Shown: piece after piece, positions 8,596-18,104 of the stretch | How the letters are laid out: each line of letters begins with the position of its first letter | Position numbering within the stretch: the first letter of the stretch is position 1 | DNA from: Mesorhizobium tianshanense | GTDB taxonomy: Bacteria; Pseudomonadota; Alphaproteobacteria; Rhizobiales; Rhizobiaceae | Direction of reading: 5' to 3' | Assembly: GCF_007830515.1 (NCBI RefSeq) | Contig: NZ_VLKT01000003.1 | Location: 124,001-188,000, forward strand | Length of the DNA: 64,000 bases | Position numbers and translations under genes: made by a program | The notes under the pieces: model-generated | What the model saw: the letters and a program-made list of their open reading frames with translations, nothing else | Database searches by the model: none | What the model was told of the DNA's origin: nothing

Positions 8596-9453
8596 ATGGA
8601 ACACACCTCCCCTCTCGAACGCATCCTGCGCGGTACAGCACTGACGCTGGTCGTGATCTTCTTCATGTTCCCCATCGTCTGGATCTTGATGATGTCGTTC
8701 CAGACCAATGAGACCATCCTGCGGATCCCGCCGCAGCTTGTCTTCAAGCCGACGCTGGCCAACTACACCGCGCTCATCACCGGCAAGCTGACCACGGCAG
8801 CCGGTACGCTCGACATCGCCTTCATGCGCAACCTGTGGAATTCGGTCTTCCTGTCTGTCACCTCAGTCGCTGTCGCGCTGCTGCTCGGTGTTCCGGCGGC
8901 TTACGCCTTTGCACGGCACAAGTTCCGCGGCTCGGAGGACATCGCCTTCACGCTGCTGTCGTTCAGGTTTGCGCCGGCGCTGCTGGTGCTCCTGCCGCTC
9001 ACCCTCTATTTCCAGAAGCTTGGATTGGCCAACACCTATATCGGGCTGATCTGGGTCTATCAGCTGATTTGCCTGCCGCTGATCTTGTGGATCGTGCGCG
9101 GCTATTTCGAGGACATCCCGGCCGACATCGAATACGCCTATCGCATCGCCGGCCATTCGTGGTTTGCCACCTTCCGCAAGATCGCGCTGCCGCTCGCCGG
9201 CCCCGGCATTGCGGCTGCCGGCCTGCTCGCCTTCATCTTCGCCTGGAACAATTTCGTCTTCGCGCTCGTGCTGGCCTCGGCCGACAAGCAGCCGGTGACG
9301 GTCGGCGCGCTGGCCTTCATCACCTCCTCCGGCATCCAGTACGGCCAGATCTCGGCGGCGATCGTGCTCTCGATCACACCGACGCTGGCGCTCGCCCTCT
9401 ATGCGCAGCGCTATCTCGTCGAAGGCCTGTCGCTCGGCGCGGTAAAGGGATAG
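8596..9453 (+). CDS. Polyol ABC transporter permease 2
   Basis: This 285-residue MalG-like permease has about six membrane segments. The first lies at about residues 12-34 (GTALTLVVIFFMFPIVWILM). The coupling loop IEYAYRIAGHSWFATFRKIALP takes the place of the EAA motif, with the usual EAA replaced by EYAYRIAG. This is a departure from consensus that still keeps the loop Gly and its position. An AGGAGG ribosome site precedes the ATG. It should form a heterodimer with the upstream permease and dock on two non-identical ATPases. Confidence 0.9.
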   Translation: MEHTSPLERILRGTALTLVVIFFMFPIVWILMMSFQTNETILRIPPQLVFKPTLANYTALITGKLTTAAGTLDIAFMRNLWNSVFLSVTSVAVALLLGVPAAYAFARHKFRGSEDIAFTLLSFRFAPALLVLLPLTLYFQKLGLANTYIGLIWVYQLICLPLILWIVRGYFEDIPADIEYAYRIAGHSWFATFRKIALPLAGPGIAAAGLLAFIFAWNNFVFALVLASADKQPVTVGALAFITSSGIQYGQISAAIVLSITPTLALALYAQRYLVEGLSLGAVKG

Positions 9454-9458
9454 TTCTC

Positions 9459-10577
9459 ATGGCCAGCCTCGAACTCAAGAATGTCGTCAAGCGCTACAAG
9501 AGCCAGACCGTCCTCGACAATCTGTCGCTGACCGTCGCCGATGGCGAAACCCTCGTCCTGTTCGGACCGTCCGGCGCCGGCAAGACGGTGCTGCTGCGGC
9601 TCGTCGCTGGCGTCATCGACCCCGATGAGGGAAAGATACTCATCGGCGGCGAGGACATGACCGACGTCGACGCCGAGTTCCGCGGCGTCGGCATGGCGTT
9701 CCAGAATTTCGCGCTGTTTCCGCATATGACCGCCTTCGACAACATTGCGACACCGCTGGAAGCCAGCCGCTCGTCGCAAAGTGCGATCAAGGCCGGCGTC
9801 GAGAGCGTCGCCAAGCTGCTCAAGATCGGCCATGTGCTCAGCCACAAGCCACGGGCGCTGTCCAATGGCCAGAAACAGCGCACCGCGCTCGCACGCGCTT
9901 TGGTCGGCTCGCCGCCGGTGCTCCTGCTCGACGATCCCCTGCGTAACGTCGATGCCAAACTGCGCTTCGAAATGCGGCTCGAACTGCCGAGGCTTCTGGC
10001 CGATCGCGGCGCGACCGTCGTCTACGTCACCCAGGACTACAAGGAGGCCATGGCGCTTGGCGACCGCATCGCGGTGATGTCGCAAGGCGTCATCAAGCAG
10101 CTCGGCACGCCCGAGCAGATCTACCGCGAGCCGGCGAACATCGAGATCGCGCGGCTGTTCGGCGACCCGACAATCAACCTGCTCGACGTCAAGCCGTCGC
10201 GCGATGCCAAGGGCATCTATATCGGCCTGTCGAACGTCCAGGTCCATCTGGCGGGCAGCTACGAGACGGCGGTCGGCCGCGACTGCGTGATCGGCCTGCG
10301 GCCCGAAGCGCTGGCCTTCGTCGACGAAGCCACGCCGGCCGCCATTCCGGTGACCGTCGAGGCCGAGACGCCGCTTAACGAAAAGATCGTCACGCTGGTG
10401 CGCACCGTGCGCGGCCGCGAAATCCTGGTCTCCCGGCCGGCCGGGACACCGGGTCAAACCGAGGGCAGGGCCCATATTGCCGTCGACGGCAAAAGCGCCC
10501 TGCTGTTCGATCGGGCAAGCGGCGACCGTATCGGCTCGAAGAACGTCGTCAATTTGCGCAGCGGAGAAGCGGCATGA
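9459..10577 (+). CDS. ABC transporter ATP-binding protein, degenerate catalytic motifs
   Basis: This 372-residue MalK-type ATPase has Walker A GPSGAGKT (residues 36-43) and a normal Q-loop (Q82). Three other catalytic positions are non-consensus: the signature reads LSNGQ (134-138) instead of LSGGQ, Walker B is LLLDDP with Asp159 where the catalytic Glu should be, and the H-switch is VTQDY with Gln192 where His is expected. The C-terminal half is a TOBE-like regulatory domain. The start is the ATG at 9459, five bases after the permease stop. It overlaps the second ATPase by four bases. It probably forms a heterodimer with that protein, in which its own Walker site is weak or inactive. Confidence 0.9.
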   Translation: MASLELKNVVKRYKSQTVLDNLSLTVADGETLVLFGPSGAGKTVLLRLVAGVIDPDEGKILIGGEDMTDVDAEFRGVGMAFQNFALFPHMTAFDNIATPLEASRSSQSAIKAGVESVAKLLKIGHVLSHKPRALSNGQKQRTALARALVGSPPVLLLDDPLRNVDAKLRFEMRLELPRLLADRGATVVYVTQDYKEAMALGDRIAVMSQGVIKQLGTPEQIYREPANIEIARLFGDPTINLLDVKPSRDAKGIYIGLSNVQVHLAGSYETAVGRDCVIGLRPEALAFVDEATPAAIPVTVEAETPLNEKIVTLVRTVRGREILVSRPAGTPGQTEGRAHIAVDGKSALLFDRASGDRIGSKNVVNLRSGEAA

Positions 10578-11698
10578 GCCAGAGCGCACTCACCATTTCC
10601 GGCGTCGACAAGTTCTACGGCCCGATCGACAGGGGCGTGCACGCTGTCCAGAATCTGACGATGGAAATCGGCAGGGGCGAGATCGTCGCACTGCTCGGCT
10701 CGTCCGGTTGCGGCAAGACTTCGACGCTGCGCATGATCGCCGGCTTCGAGGAGGTCTCGCGCGGCACCATCTCGGTTGCCGGCCGCAAGGTGCACACGCT
10801 GCCGCCGGTCAAGCGCAATGTGGCGATGGCGTTCGAGGGCTATTCGCTTTATCCGCCACTGACCGTGCGCGAGAACATGGCGTTCGCGCTGAAGGCAGCC
10901 AAGCTGCCGAGGAGCGAGGTCGACGCGAAGGTGGCGAGCATCGCCAAGCTGCTTGAGATCGAGGACATACTGGAGCGCTATCCGAGCTCCATCTCCGGCG
11001 GCCAGCAGCAGCGCGCCAGCCTCGGCCGTGCGCTAATCCGCAAGGCCGATCTGCATCTGCTGGACGAGCCAATGGGCCAGCTCGAACCGCAGCTTCGCGC
11101 GGTGCTGCGAGGCCGCATCAAGCACTTCATCAAGGAGCAAGGCCTGACCGCGATCCTCGTCACCCACGACCAGACCGAGGCCAACGCGCTTGCCGACCGG
11201 ATCGCGGTCATGGAGGGCGGCGTCCTGCAGCAGTTCGACACGCCCGACATGATCAAGCAGCGACCGGCCAACCTGTTCACCGGTACCTTCGTCGGCGAGC
11301 CGCCGATGAACGTCTTCGAGGCCTATGTCGGCACGGTTGCCGACAAGATCAATCTGCGGCTGCCCGACGGACTTTCACTCGATTATGACAAGGACGCGTT
11401 CAGCGGCTCGGTTCGCGACGAATTGGTCAAGCGGGAGCGGGTCGTCATCGGCATAAGGCCCTATGCGGTTCGCCGCTCGAAGGACGGCGTGCCGGCCACG
11501 GTTTCGGCCAACCAATGGCTCGGCGACCAGACGCATATCGCGGCGGATTTCGCCGGCGGCTCGCTGGTCCTCGTCGAGCACGACCGGACCCGGCTGGAGC
11601 TTGGCGCGCCGATCAATATCAGCATCGATCCGAAAAACCTGCACGTCTTCGATCAGTCCAGCGGAATGGCCATTTCGCACGGCATGGAGCTTGCCTGA
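10574..11698 (+). CDS. ABC transporter ATP-binding protein, consensus partner
   Basis: This 374-residue MalK-type ATPase has Walker A GSSGCGKT (residues 42-49), signature ISGGQQQR (140-147), Walker B LLDEP with Glu165, and His198 in the H-switch, all consistent with activity. The Q-loop is unusual: AFEGYSLYPP has Glu88 where Gln is expected. The C-terminus carries a TOBE-like domain. It starts inside the preceding ATPase gene (ATGA overlap) and its stop overlaps the kinase start by one base (TGATG). Tight coupling therefore runs from transport into catabolism. Pairs of dissimilar ATPases are typical of the GlpSTPQV-type transporter family. Confidence 0.9.
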   Translation: MSQSALTISGVDKFYGPIDRGVHAVQNLTMEIGRGEIVALLGSSGCGKTSTLRMIAGFEEVSRGTISVAGRKVHTLPPVKRNVAMAFEGYSLYPPLTVRENMAFALKAAKLPRSEVDAKVASIAKLLEIEDILERYPSSISGGQQQRASLGRALIRKADLHLLDEPMGQLEPQLRAVLRGRIKHFIKEQGLTAILVTHDQTEANALADRIAVMEGGVLQQFDTPDMIKQRPANLFTGTFVGEPPMNVFEAYVGTVADKINLRLPDGLSLDYDKDAFSGSVRDELVKRERVVIGIRPYAVRRSKDGVPATVSANQWLGDQTHIAADFAGGSLVLVEHDRTRLELGAPINISIDPKNLHVFDQSSGMAISHGMELA

Positions 11699-13251
11699 TG
11701 CGGGATGTGCTGATCGGCATCGACGCCGGCACGTCTGTCATCAAGTCCGTCGCCTTCGACACGGCGGGCCGACAGCTCGCGGCCACCGCAGTGCCGAACC
11801 GGTATGAGACCTTGCCTGGCGGCGGTGCCGAGCAGGACCTGGCGCGCACCTGGGTCGACACGGCGACGACCCTGCGCCAACTTGCCGACAAGGTGCCGGA
11901 CCTCGCCAGCCGGACCATTGCGATCGCCGTGACCGGACAGGGCGATGGCACCTGGCTGATTGACAAGGACGGCGAGCCGGTCGCCAAAGGCTGGCTGTGG
12001 CTTGACGCGCGCGCTGCCGCGATCGTTGAGGAGATCCGCGCACGGCCCGATGACCGGCTTCGCTTCGAAAAGACCGGCAGTGGGCTGGCCGCCTGCCAGC
12101 AGGGCTCGCAGCTTGCATTCATGAAACGCAGCGCGCCTGACATGCTCGGCCGTGCCGCGACTGCATTCCACTGCAAGGACTGGCTCTATTTCAGGCTGAC
12201 CGGCGAACGCGCCACCGATCCGTCCGAAGGGACCTTCACCTTCGGCGACTTCCGCACCCGTGGCTATTGCGACGATGTGCTCGACGTGCTCGGCGTCACC
12301 GACCTCAGGCATCTGCTGCCGCCGATCGTCGACGGCACCAGGCATAGCGCCGGCCTGTCGGCGGCGGCCGCCGAAGCGACCGGGCTGCTTCCCGGTACGC
12401 CGGTCGTGCTGGCCTATGTCGACGTGGTCTGCACCGCGCTCGGCGCCGGCCTGTTCGATCGCGAGCGCAAGCCCGGCTGCTCCATCATCGGTTCCACCGG
12501 CATGCATATGCGGCTCGCGCAGACGCCGGACGAAGTGCTGCTCAATGAGGCCGCGACCGGCTATACGATGACGATGCCGGCGCCCGGCGTCTTTGCGCAA
12601 ATGCAGTCTAACATGGCGGCGACGCTCAACATCGATTGGGTCCTTGGCCTGGCCTCCGGCATTCTCGCTTCGCAAGGCATCACGCGCACCAATGGCGAGA
12701 TGATCGCGCTGGTCGATCAGTGGATATCCGTATCCGAGCCGGCCTCGCTGCTCTATCAGCCCTATGTGTCGGAGGCCGGCGAGCGGGGGCCATTCGTCGA
12801 TGCCAACGCCAGGGCCGGCTTCGTCGGCATCTCGTCGCGGCATGGCTATGCCGACATGGTCCGCGCCGTTTTCGAGGGGCTGGCCTTCGCCGCGCGTGAC
12901 TGTTACGCGGCGATGGGTCCGCTGCCCCGGGAAATCCGACTGACCGGCGGTGCGGCCAGAAGCCCGGCGCTGCGCAAGATCCTGGGTGCCGTCGTCGGCG
13001 CCGACATTCGCACCAGTGAACGCGAGGAGGCCGGTGCGGCAGGCGCCGCGATGATCGCTGCGGTCTGCGTCGGCCAATACAAGTCGATGGACGAATGCGT
13101 CGGCGAATGGGTCACGCCACTGCTTGGCGCGACCGAACCGAGCGACCGAAAACTTGCCGCGATCTATGAGCGGACGGTTGCGTCGTACACGTTGGCACAT
13201 GAGGCGCTGCGGCCGGTCTGGCGTGCGATGGCCGTATCCAAGGCAAACTGA
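11698..13251 (+). CDS. eryA: Erythritol kinase
   Basis: This is a 517-residue FGGY carbohydrate kinase that would phosphorylate erythritol to L-erythritol 4-phosphate. It begins MRDVLIGIDAGTSVIKSVAFD (phosphate-binding loop) and contains VTGQGDGTWL, the Asp-containing WLWLDARA, HCKDWLYF, IGSTGMHM and the C-terminal ATP-binding LTGGAARSPALR. This motif set, and particularly AVTGQGDGTWLID, HCKDWLY and SEAGERGPFV, is that of Brucella/rhizobial EryA rather than xylulokinase or glycerol kinase. Its length matches EryA (about 520). It is coupled by a one-base overlap to the upstream ATPase gene. Ribitol or threitol as substrate cannot be excluded. Confidence 0.85.
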   Translation: MRDVLIGIDAGTSVIKSVAFDTAGRQLAATAVPNRYETLPGGGAEQDLARTWVDTATTLRQLADKVPDLASRTIAIAVTGQGDGTWLIDKDGEPVAKGWLWLDARAAAIVEEIRARPDDRLRFEKTGSGLAACQQGSQLAFMKRSAPDMLGRAATAFHCKDWLYFRLTGERATDPSEGTFTFGDFRTRGYCDDVLDVLGVTDLRHLLPPIVDGTRHSAGLSAAAAEATGLLPGTPVVLAYVDVVCTALGAGLFDRERKPGCSIIGSTGMHMRLAQTPDEVLLNEAATGYTMTMPAPGVFAQMQSNMAATLNIDWVLGLASGILASQGITRTNGEMIALVDQWISVSEPASLLYQPYVSEAGERGPFVDANARAGFVGISSRHGYADMVRAVFEGLAFAARDCYAAMGPLPREIRLTGGAARSPALRKILGAVVGADIRTSEREEAGAAGAAMIAAVCVGQYKSMDECVGEWVTPLLGATEPSDRKLAAIYERTVASYTLAHEALRPVWRAMAVSKAN

Positions 13252-13261
13252 GAAGTCGAGC

Positions 13262-14302
13262 ATGCGTAAGAAGATTGCAATCATTGGCGACCGCTTCATG
13301 CTTCCGGAGGTGTTTCGCGAGAAAATCGAGATGGCCTGCGGCGACAATCTCGACATCCGTACACTTGAGACCGCATGGCCCGATGAGCCGATGGAATTCG
13401 GCAATGCGGCGCTCGGCCTCGACAAGGTCAAGGAGTATTTTGGCGACCCGGGCGAGGTCGTCGATTTCATCGGCGACGCCGAGATCTTCGTCACCCAGCT
13501 TGCGCCGCTCTCCGAGACCATGATGCAGCGCCTGCCGGCGCTCAAGCTGGTTGCGGTGTCACGTGGCGGCCCGATCAACATCGACATGGCCGCCGCCAGA
13601 ACCCAAGGCATCACCGTGGTCAACGTGCCTGGCCGCAATGCGAGCGCCGTGGCCGAATTCGCCATCGGCGCCATCCTTGCCGAGACGCGGCTGATCCGGG
13701 TCGGGCACGAGGCCCTGCGCAAGGGGGAATGGCGCGGCGATCTCTACCGGGCCGACCGCACCGGCCGCGAGCTCAATGAAATGACCGTCGGCGTCATCGG
13801 CTATGGCAACATCGGCACCAAGGTTGTCCGTCTGTTGCGCGCCTTCGGGTGCCGCATCCTGGTCACCGATCCCTACGTGCAACTGAGCGCCGACGATCGC
13901 AATGGCGGCGTCGAACTGGTCGCGCTGGACGAGCTTCTGTCCCGCTCCGACGTGATCACCCTTCATCCCCGGGTGACCGAGGAAACCCGCGGCATGATCG
14001 GCAAGGACACCATCGGGCGGATGAAGCCGGGGGTGACCCTCGTCAACACCGCGCGCGGGCCGCTGGTTGACTACGACGCGCTTTACGATGCGCTCGTCTC
14101 TGGCCATATCGGCAGCGCGATGCTGGAGACGTTCGCGGTCGAGCCGGTGCCTGCCGACTGGCCGCTGCTGCAGCTTCCGAACGTCACGCTGACGCCCCAT
14201 ATCGCTGGCGCGTCGGTGCGCACGGTGACCTATGCGGCCGAGCAGGCGGCCGATGAGGTGCGCCGCTTCATCGCCGGGCTCCCGCCGGTCAACCCATGCT
14301 GA
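13262..14302 (+). CDS. D-isomer-specific 2-hydroxyacid dehydrogenase of the ery operon
   Basis: This 346-residue NAD(P)-dependent dehydrogenase begins MRKKIAIIGDRFMLPEVFR. The nucleotide-binding motif is VIGYGNIGTKV, with DPY as the acidic end of the next strand. Catalytic residues are seen as Arg in NTARGPLVD, Glu in LETFAVEP and His in LTPHIAG. The protein is somewhat long at the N-terminus for the family. It sits between eryA and eryB, yet no 2-hydroxyacid step is part of the known erythritol route, so it may handle a side product such as erythronate or another linked substrate. The substrate is unknown. Confidence 0.85.
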   Translation: MRKKIAIIGDRFMLPEVFREKIEMACGDNLDIRTLETAWPDEPMEFGNAALGLDKVKEYFGDPGEVVDFIGDAEIFVTQLAPLSETMMQRLPALKLVAVSRGGPINIDMAAARTQGITVVNVPGRNASAVAEFAIGAILAETRLIRVGHEALRKGEWRGDLYRADRTGRELNEMTVGVIGYGNIGTKVVRLLRAFGCRILVTDPYVQLSADDRNGGVELVALDELLSRSDVITLHPRVTEETRGMIGKDTIGRMKPGVTLVNTARGPLVDYDALYDALVSGHIGSAMLETFAVEPVPADWPLLQLPNVTLTPHIAGASVRTVTYAAEQAADEVRRFIAGLPPVNPC

Positions 14303-14351
14303 AGGCCGCGGCAGCCATGAAACACAATCCAGGCACTGAGGACCCGGCGAG

Positions 14352-15869
14352 ATGAGTGGCGCCGCCGAAATCGTCGACCTCTTTGTCATCGGCGGTGGCG
14401 TCAACGGCGCCGGCATCGCTCGCGACGCAGCCGGTCGCGGGCTTTCCGTCATCCTTTGCGAGAAGGACGATCTTGCCGAAGGCACCAGTTCGCGATCGGG
14501 AAAGCTCGTCCATGGCGGCCTGCGTTATCTCGAGTATTACGAATTCCGGCTGGTGCGCGAGGCGTTGATCGAGCGCGAAGTGTTGCTCGAATCGGCGCCG
14601 CACATCATTTGGCCGATGCGCTTCGTGCTGCCGCACAGCCCTGACGATCGGCCGGCCTGGCTGGTCCGGCTCGGCCTGTTCCTCTACGATCATCTCGGCG
14701 GCCGCAAGCGGCTGCCAGCCACCCGCACGCTCGACCTGGGCACCGCGCCCGAAGGCGCGCCGATCAAGGACGCCTTCAAGCGCGGTTTCGAATATTCCGA
14801 CTGCTGGGTCGACGATGCTCGCCTGGTCATCCTCAACGCGCTCGACGCTGCGGAGCGCGGTGCCAAGGTCTTCAGCCGGACGGTCTGCACTGCCGCCCGC
14901 CGCGAAAACGACCTGTGGTCGGTGGAGATGCGCGACGCCCGAACCGGAGTCAGGACCACGGTTCGGGCACGGGCGCTGATCAACGCCGCCGGTCCCTGGG
15001 TCAACGACATCATCAACCGGGTGGCAGGCCAGAATTCCAAACGGAACGTTCGCCTGGTCAAGGGCAGCCACATCGTCGTGCCGAAATTCTGGGAAGGGCG
15101 GCAGGCCTATCTCATTCAGAACAGCGACAAGCGGGTGATCTTCATCAACCCCTACCAGAACGATCTGGCCCTCATCGGCACCACCGACATCCCCTATGAC
15201 GGGCGGCCCGAAGACGTAGCGGCTGATACCAGCGAGATCGACTACCTGATCAAGGTCGTCAACCGCTACTTCAAGCGAGAACTTGCCCACAGCGATGTCG
15301 TCTACTCGTTTTCCGGCGTCAGGCCGCTCTACGACGACAACGCCGACAATCCGAGCGCTGTGACCCGCGACTACATTTTCGAACTCGACGCATCGGCCGG
15401 GCAGGCGCCGCTGCTCTCCGTCTTCGGCGGCAAGATCACCACCTTTCGCAAGCTTGCCGAGCATGCGCTGGACCAGATCGCCCCCTTCTTTCCGAAAATG
15501 GGCAAGCCATGGACATCGAAAGAGCATCTGCCGGGTGGCGATATCGCCAACGCCGACTTCGAACAGTTTCTCGGCGACCTCGGCCGCGAATATCCCTGGA
15601 TGCCGGGGCCTCTGCTCAAGCATTATGGGCGGCTGTACGGCACGAGGACGCGCGTTCTTGTCGGCGCGGCCAGGTCGCTCACTGACCTGGGGCGGTGCTT
15701 CGGCAAGGATTTCTTCGAACGCGAAGCCAATTACCTGTTCGAGCACGAATGGGCGCTGACATCAGCCGATATCCTCGAACGGCGCACCAAGCATGGGCTG
15801 CATCTGACCGCCGCGGAAAGAGCCACTTTCGAGGACTGGTGCTCGGCCCGACTGGCAAAGGCAGGTTGA
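14352..15869 (+). CDS. eryB: Erythritol-phosphate dehydrogenase, GlpD-like flavoprotein
   Basis: This 505-residue FAD-dependent dehydrogenase would oxidise L-erythritol 4-phosphate to L-erythrulose 1-phosphate (L-3-tetrulose 4-phosphate) and pass electrons to quinone at the membrane. The dinucleotide-binding fingerprint DLFVIGGGVNGAGIARDA is at residues 10-27. It is followed by SSRSGKLVHGGLRYLE, the hallmark of GlpD-family enzymes, and by DDARLVILNA and FSGVRPLYDD. Its length matches EryB (about 502). Family membership alone would allow glycerol-3-phosphate dehydrogenase, but the position between eryA and eryC favours EryB. The stop overlaps the eryC start by one base. Confidence 0.83.
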   Translation: MSGAAEIVDLFVIGGGVNGAGIARDAAGRGLSVILCEKDDLAEGTSSRSGKLVHGGLRYLEYYEFRLVREALIEREVLLESAPHIIWPMRFVLPHSPDDRPAWLVRLGLFLYDHLGGRKRLPATRTLDLGTAPEGAPIKDAFKRGFEYSDCWVDDARLVILNALDAAERGAKVFSRTVCTAARRENDLWSVEMRDARTGVRTTVRARALINAAGPWVNDIINRVAGQNSKRNVRLVKGSHIVVPKFWEGRQAYLIQNSDKRVIFINPYQNDLALIGTTDIPYDGRPEDVAADTSEIDYLIKVVNRYFKRELAHSDVVYSFSGVRPLYDDNADNPSAVTRDYIFELDASAGQAPLLSVFGGKITTFRKLAEHALDQIAPFFPKMGKPWTSKEHLPGGDIANADFEQFLGDLGREYPWMPGPLLKHYGRLYGTRTRVLVGAARSLTDLGRCFGKDFFEREANYLFEHEWALTSADILERRTKHGLHLTAAERATFEDWCSARLAKAG

Positions 15870-16810
15870 TGACTTTTACGCTTTCCCTCAACACCAATCC
15901 GCTGGTCAACCGTTTTGCCGACCCGGACGATCTGATCGACACCATCGCTTACGACATCGGCATCAGGGACGTGCAGCTGACCCATGAATTCGTCAATCCC
16001 GGCTGGCCGGCGGCGACGATCGCGAAATTCATCCGACTGTTCCGCGGCGCGCTCGACCGCACCGGCGTGCGCGTGACGTCCGGGATGACAGGCCCCTACG
16101 GGCGGCTCAATCATTTCGGCCATCCCGACGCCGATGTGCGCCGCTACTACGTCGACTGGTTCAAGACCTTTGCCGACATTTCGGCCGAGCTCGGCGCGAG
16201 CGGCATGGGCACACAGTTTGCGATCTTCACCCACAGGGATTTCGACGAACCGGAACGTCGCGCGCGGCTTTTCGACATCGCGCTGGAATGCTGGCGCGAG
16301 GTCGCCGAGCACACCAAAGCGGCCGGTTTGAACTACCTGTTCTGGGAACCGATGTCGGTCGGGCGCGAATTCGGCCACACGATCGAGAGCTGTCGGGCCC
16401 TGCAGAACGAGATCGACGCGGCCGGCATGGCCATTCCGATGAGGATGATGGTCGACATCGACCACGGCGACGTGACCTCGAGCAACCCGGCCGACATCGA
16501 CCCCTATGCCTGGGCCGAAGCGTTTCCTACGGTGTCGCCGATCATCCACATCAAGCAATCGTCGATGAACAAGGGCGGCCATTGGCCATTCATTGCCGCC
16601 TACAACAAGGACGGCCGCATCACGCCGGAAAAATTTCTGAAGGCGGTTCGCCGTGGCGGCGGCATCGACAACGAGATCTGCCTCGAACTGTCGTTTCGCG
16701 AGCGCGAGCCGGTCGACCATCAGGTCGTCGCCATGATCCGCGAGTCGGTCGACTATTGGGCGCCTTTCATCGAGACCGGCAGGGCCAATCTCTTGCCGAG
16801 GGTAGGGTAA
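15869..16810 (+). CDS. eryC: Tetrulose-phosphate isomerase/epimerase, AP endonuclease 2 fold
   Basis: This 313-residue TIM-barrel protein begins MTFTLSLNTNPLVNRFADPD. Metal-ligand candidates are Glu and His in YLFWEPMSVGREFGHT, the pair in VDIDHGDVTS, His in IIHIKQSS and Glu in ICLELSF. EryC was long annotated as a dehydrogenase; work in Brucella placed it as the enzyme that inverts L-3-tetrulose 4-phosphate to the D form, ahead of EryH and EryI. Both of those partners are found downstream in this window. This is the last gene of the operon and is followed by a hairpin terminator. Similarity of pattern and context make the call firm. Confidence 0.83.
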   Translation: MTFTLSLNTNPLVNRFADPDDLIDTIAYDIGIRDVQLTHEFVNPGWPAATIAKFIRLFRGALDRTGVRVTSGMTGPYGRLNHFGHPDADVRRYYVDWFKTFADISAELGASGMGTQFAIFTHRDFDEPERRARLFDIALECWREVAEHTKAAGLNYLFWEPMSVGREFGHTIESCRALQNEIDAAGMAIPMRMMVDIDHGDVTSSNPADIDPYAWAEAFPTVSPIIHIKQSSMNKGGHWPFIAAYNKDGRITPEKFLKAVRRGGGIDNEICLELSFREREPVDHQVVAMIRESVDYWAPFIETGRANLLPRVG

Positions 16811-16813
16811 ATT

Positions 16814-16840
16814 GGGCAGGAGCCGACATAGCTCCTGCCC
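16814..16840. terminator. Hairpin between convergent eryC and fba
   Basis: GGGCAGGAGC (16814-16823) and GCTCCTGCCC (16831-16840) form a perfect 10-bp stem with a seven-base loop. It lies four bases after the eryC stop and seven before the fba stop. It probably serves both converging transcripts, although no long U-run follows on either strand. Confidence 0.65.
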
Positions 16841-16846
16841 TGAAAC

Positions 16847-17911
16847 TCAGCCGAATTTCGGGTCGAGACTGCCCGTTTTGTAGCGCTTGGCCATTTCGGA
16901 GACGGGCAGCGGCTTGATCTTGGGAGCGTTGCCGGCAGTGCCGAACTGCTCGAAGCGCTCCTTGCACAGCTTCCTCATAGCGGCCATTGCCGGCGTCAGA
17001 TACTTGCGCGGGTCGAATTCGCTCGGGTTTTCGGTTAGCACCTTGCGGATCGCGCCGGTCAACGCCATGCGGTTGTCGGTATCGATGTTGATCTTGCGCA
17101 CGCCGTGCTTGATGCCGCGCTGGATCTCCTCGACCGGCACGCCCCATGTCGGCTTCATCTGGCCGCCATATTTGTTGATGATCTCCTGCAGCTCTTCCGG
17201 CACAGAGGACGAGCCGTGCATGACCAGGTGCATGTTCGGCAGGCGGCGGTGGATCTCCTCGATCACGTTCATGGCTAGAACCGCGCCGTCCGGCTTGCGC
17301 GAGAATTTATAGGCGCCGTGGCTGGTGCCCATGGCGACGGCCAGCGCATCGACATGCGTGTCCTTGACGAACTGCACCGCCTGTTCCGGATCGGTCAGCA
17401 ACTGGTCGTGGCTGACGGTGCCCTCGACGCCGTGGCCGTCTTCCTGTTCGCCGCCGCCCATCTCCAGCGATCCGAGAACGCCGATCTCGCCTTCCACCGA
17501 CACGCCGCCCCAATGCGCCATATCGACGACGCGGCGCGTGATGCCGGAATTATAATCGTAGTCGGCCGGCGTCTTGCCGTCCTCCTTCAGCGACCCGTCC
17601 ATCATCACCGAGGTGAAGCCGTACTGGATCGCGGTCACGCAGGTGGCTTCGTTGTTGCCGTGGTCGAGATGCATGCAGACCGGGATATCGGGATGGATTT
17701 CGACCAGCGCGTCGATCAGCTTGGCCAGCACGACGTCGTTGGCATAGGCGCGGGCGCCGCGGCTCGCCTGCAGAATAACCGGCGATTTGGTCTCCTCGGC
17801 AGCCTCCATGATGGCGAGGCCCTGTTCCATATTGTTCATGTTGAAGGCAGGCACGCCATAGCCGTGTTCGGCGGCATGGTCGAGCAATTGTCTCAATGTG
17901 ATGCGAGCCAC
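16847..17911 (-). CDS. fba: Class II fructose-bisphosphate aldolase
   Basis: This 354-residue zinc aldolase cleaves or forms fructose 1,6-bisphosphate, and some family members also form sedoheptulose 1,7-bisphosphate from DHAP and erythrose 4-phosphate. Motifs include [10 protein letters not shown] (zinc His and catalytic Asp), [35 protein letters not shown] and [10 protein letters not shown] (phosphate binding). I chose the GTG at 17911 ([17 protein letters not shown]), which has GGGAG eight bases upstream. The longer frame from 17965 adds residues foreign to the family. It is convergent with eryC. Its presence beside genes producing erythrose 4-phosphate and DHAP suggests a role in assimilating them. 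Confidence 0.92.
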   Translation of the reverse strand: MARITLRQLLDHAAEHGYGVPAFNMNNMEQGLAIMEAAEETKSPVILQASRGARAYANDVVLAKLIDALVEIHPDIPVCMHLDHGNNEATCVTAIQYGFTSVMMDGSLKEDGKTPADYDYNSGITRRVVDMAHWGGVSVEGEIGVLGSLEMGGGEQEDGHGVEGTVSHDQLLTDPEQAVQFVKDTHVDALAVAMGTSHGAYKFSRKPDGAVLAMNVIEEIHRRLPNMHLVMHGSSSVPEELQEIINKYGGQMKPTWGVPVEEIQRGIKHGVRKINIDTDNRMALTGAIRKVLTENPSEFDPRKYLTPAMAAMRKLCKERFEQFGTAGNAPKIKPLPVSEMAKRYKTGSLDPKFG

Positions 17912-18104
17912 CCAATAGTCTCCCGTATCTGGTTTCAGGCCTGTGGTTGCGGGCCGTCCGCTCATCGTTCAGCCCGCTGACGCTTCTGGCCGGATTTCCA
18001 GCGAACCGCAACCTTTAGCCATGGCGCCGGGAGCAATTCTTGTTACAGGACAGCAATCAGAAGCGAAAAATATCCCAGAGAAATGCAACATTATCACAAG
18101 AAAT

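Noticed and set aside
11653..13722. 689-codon minus-strand frame opposite eryA and the hydroxyacid dehydrogenase gene
   Set aside because: It is a high-GC mirror frame of two well-supported enzymes and its composition is not protein-like.
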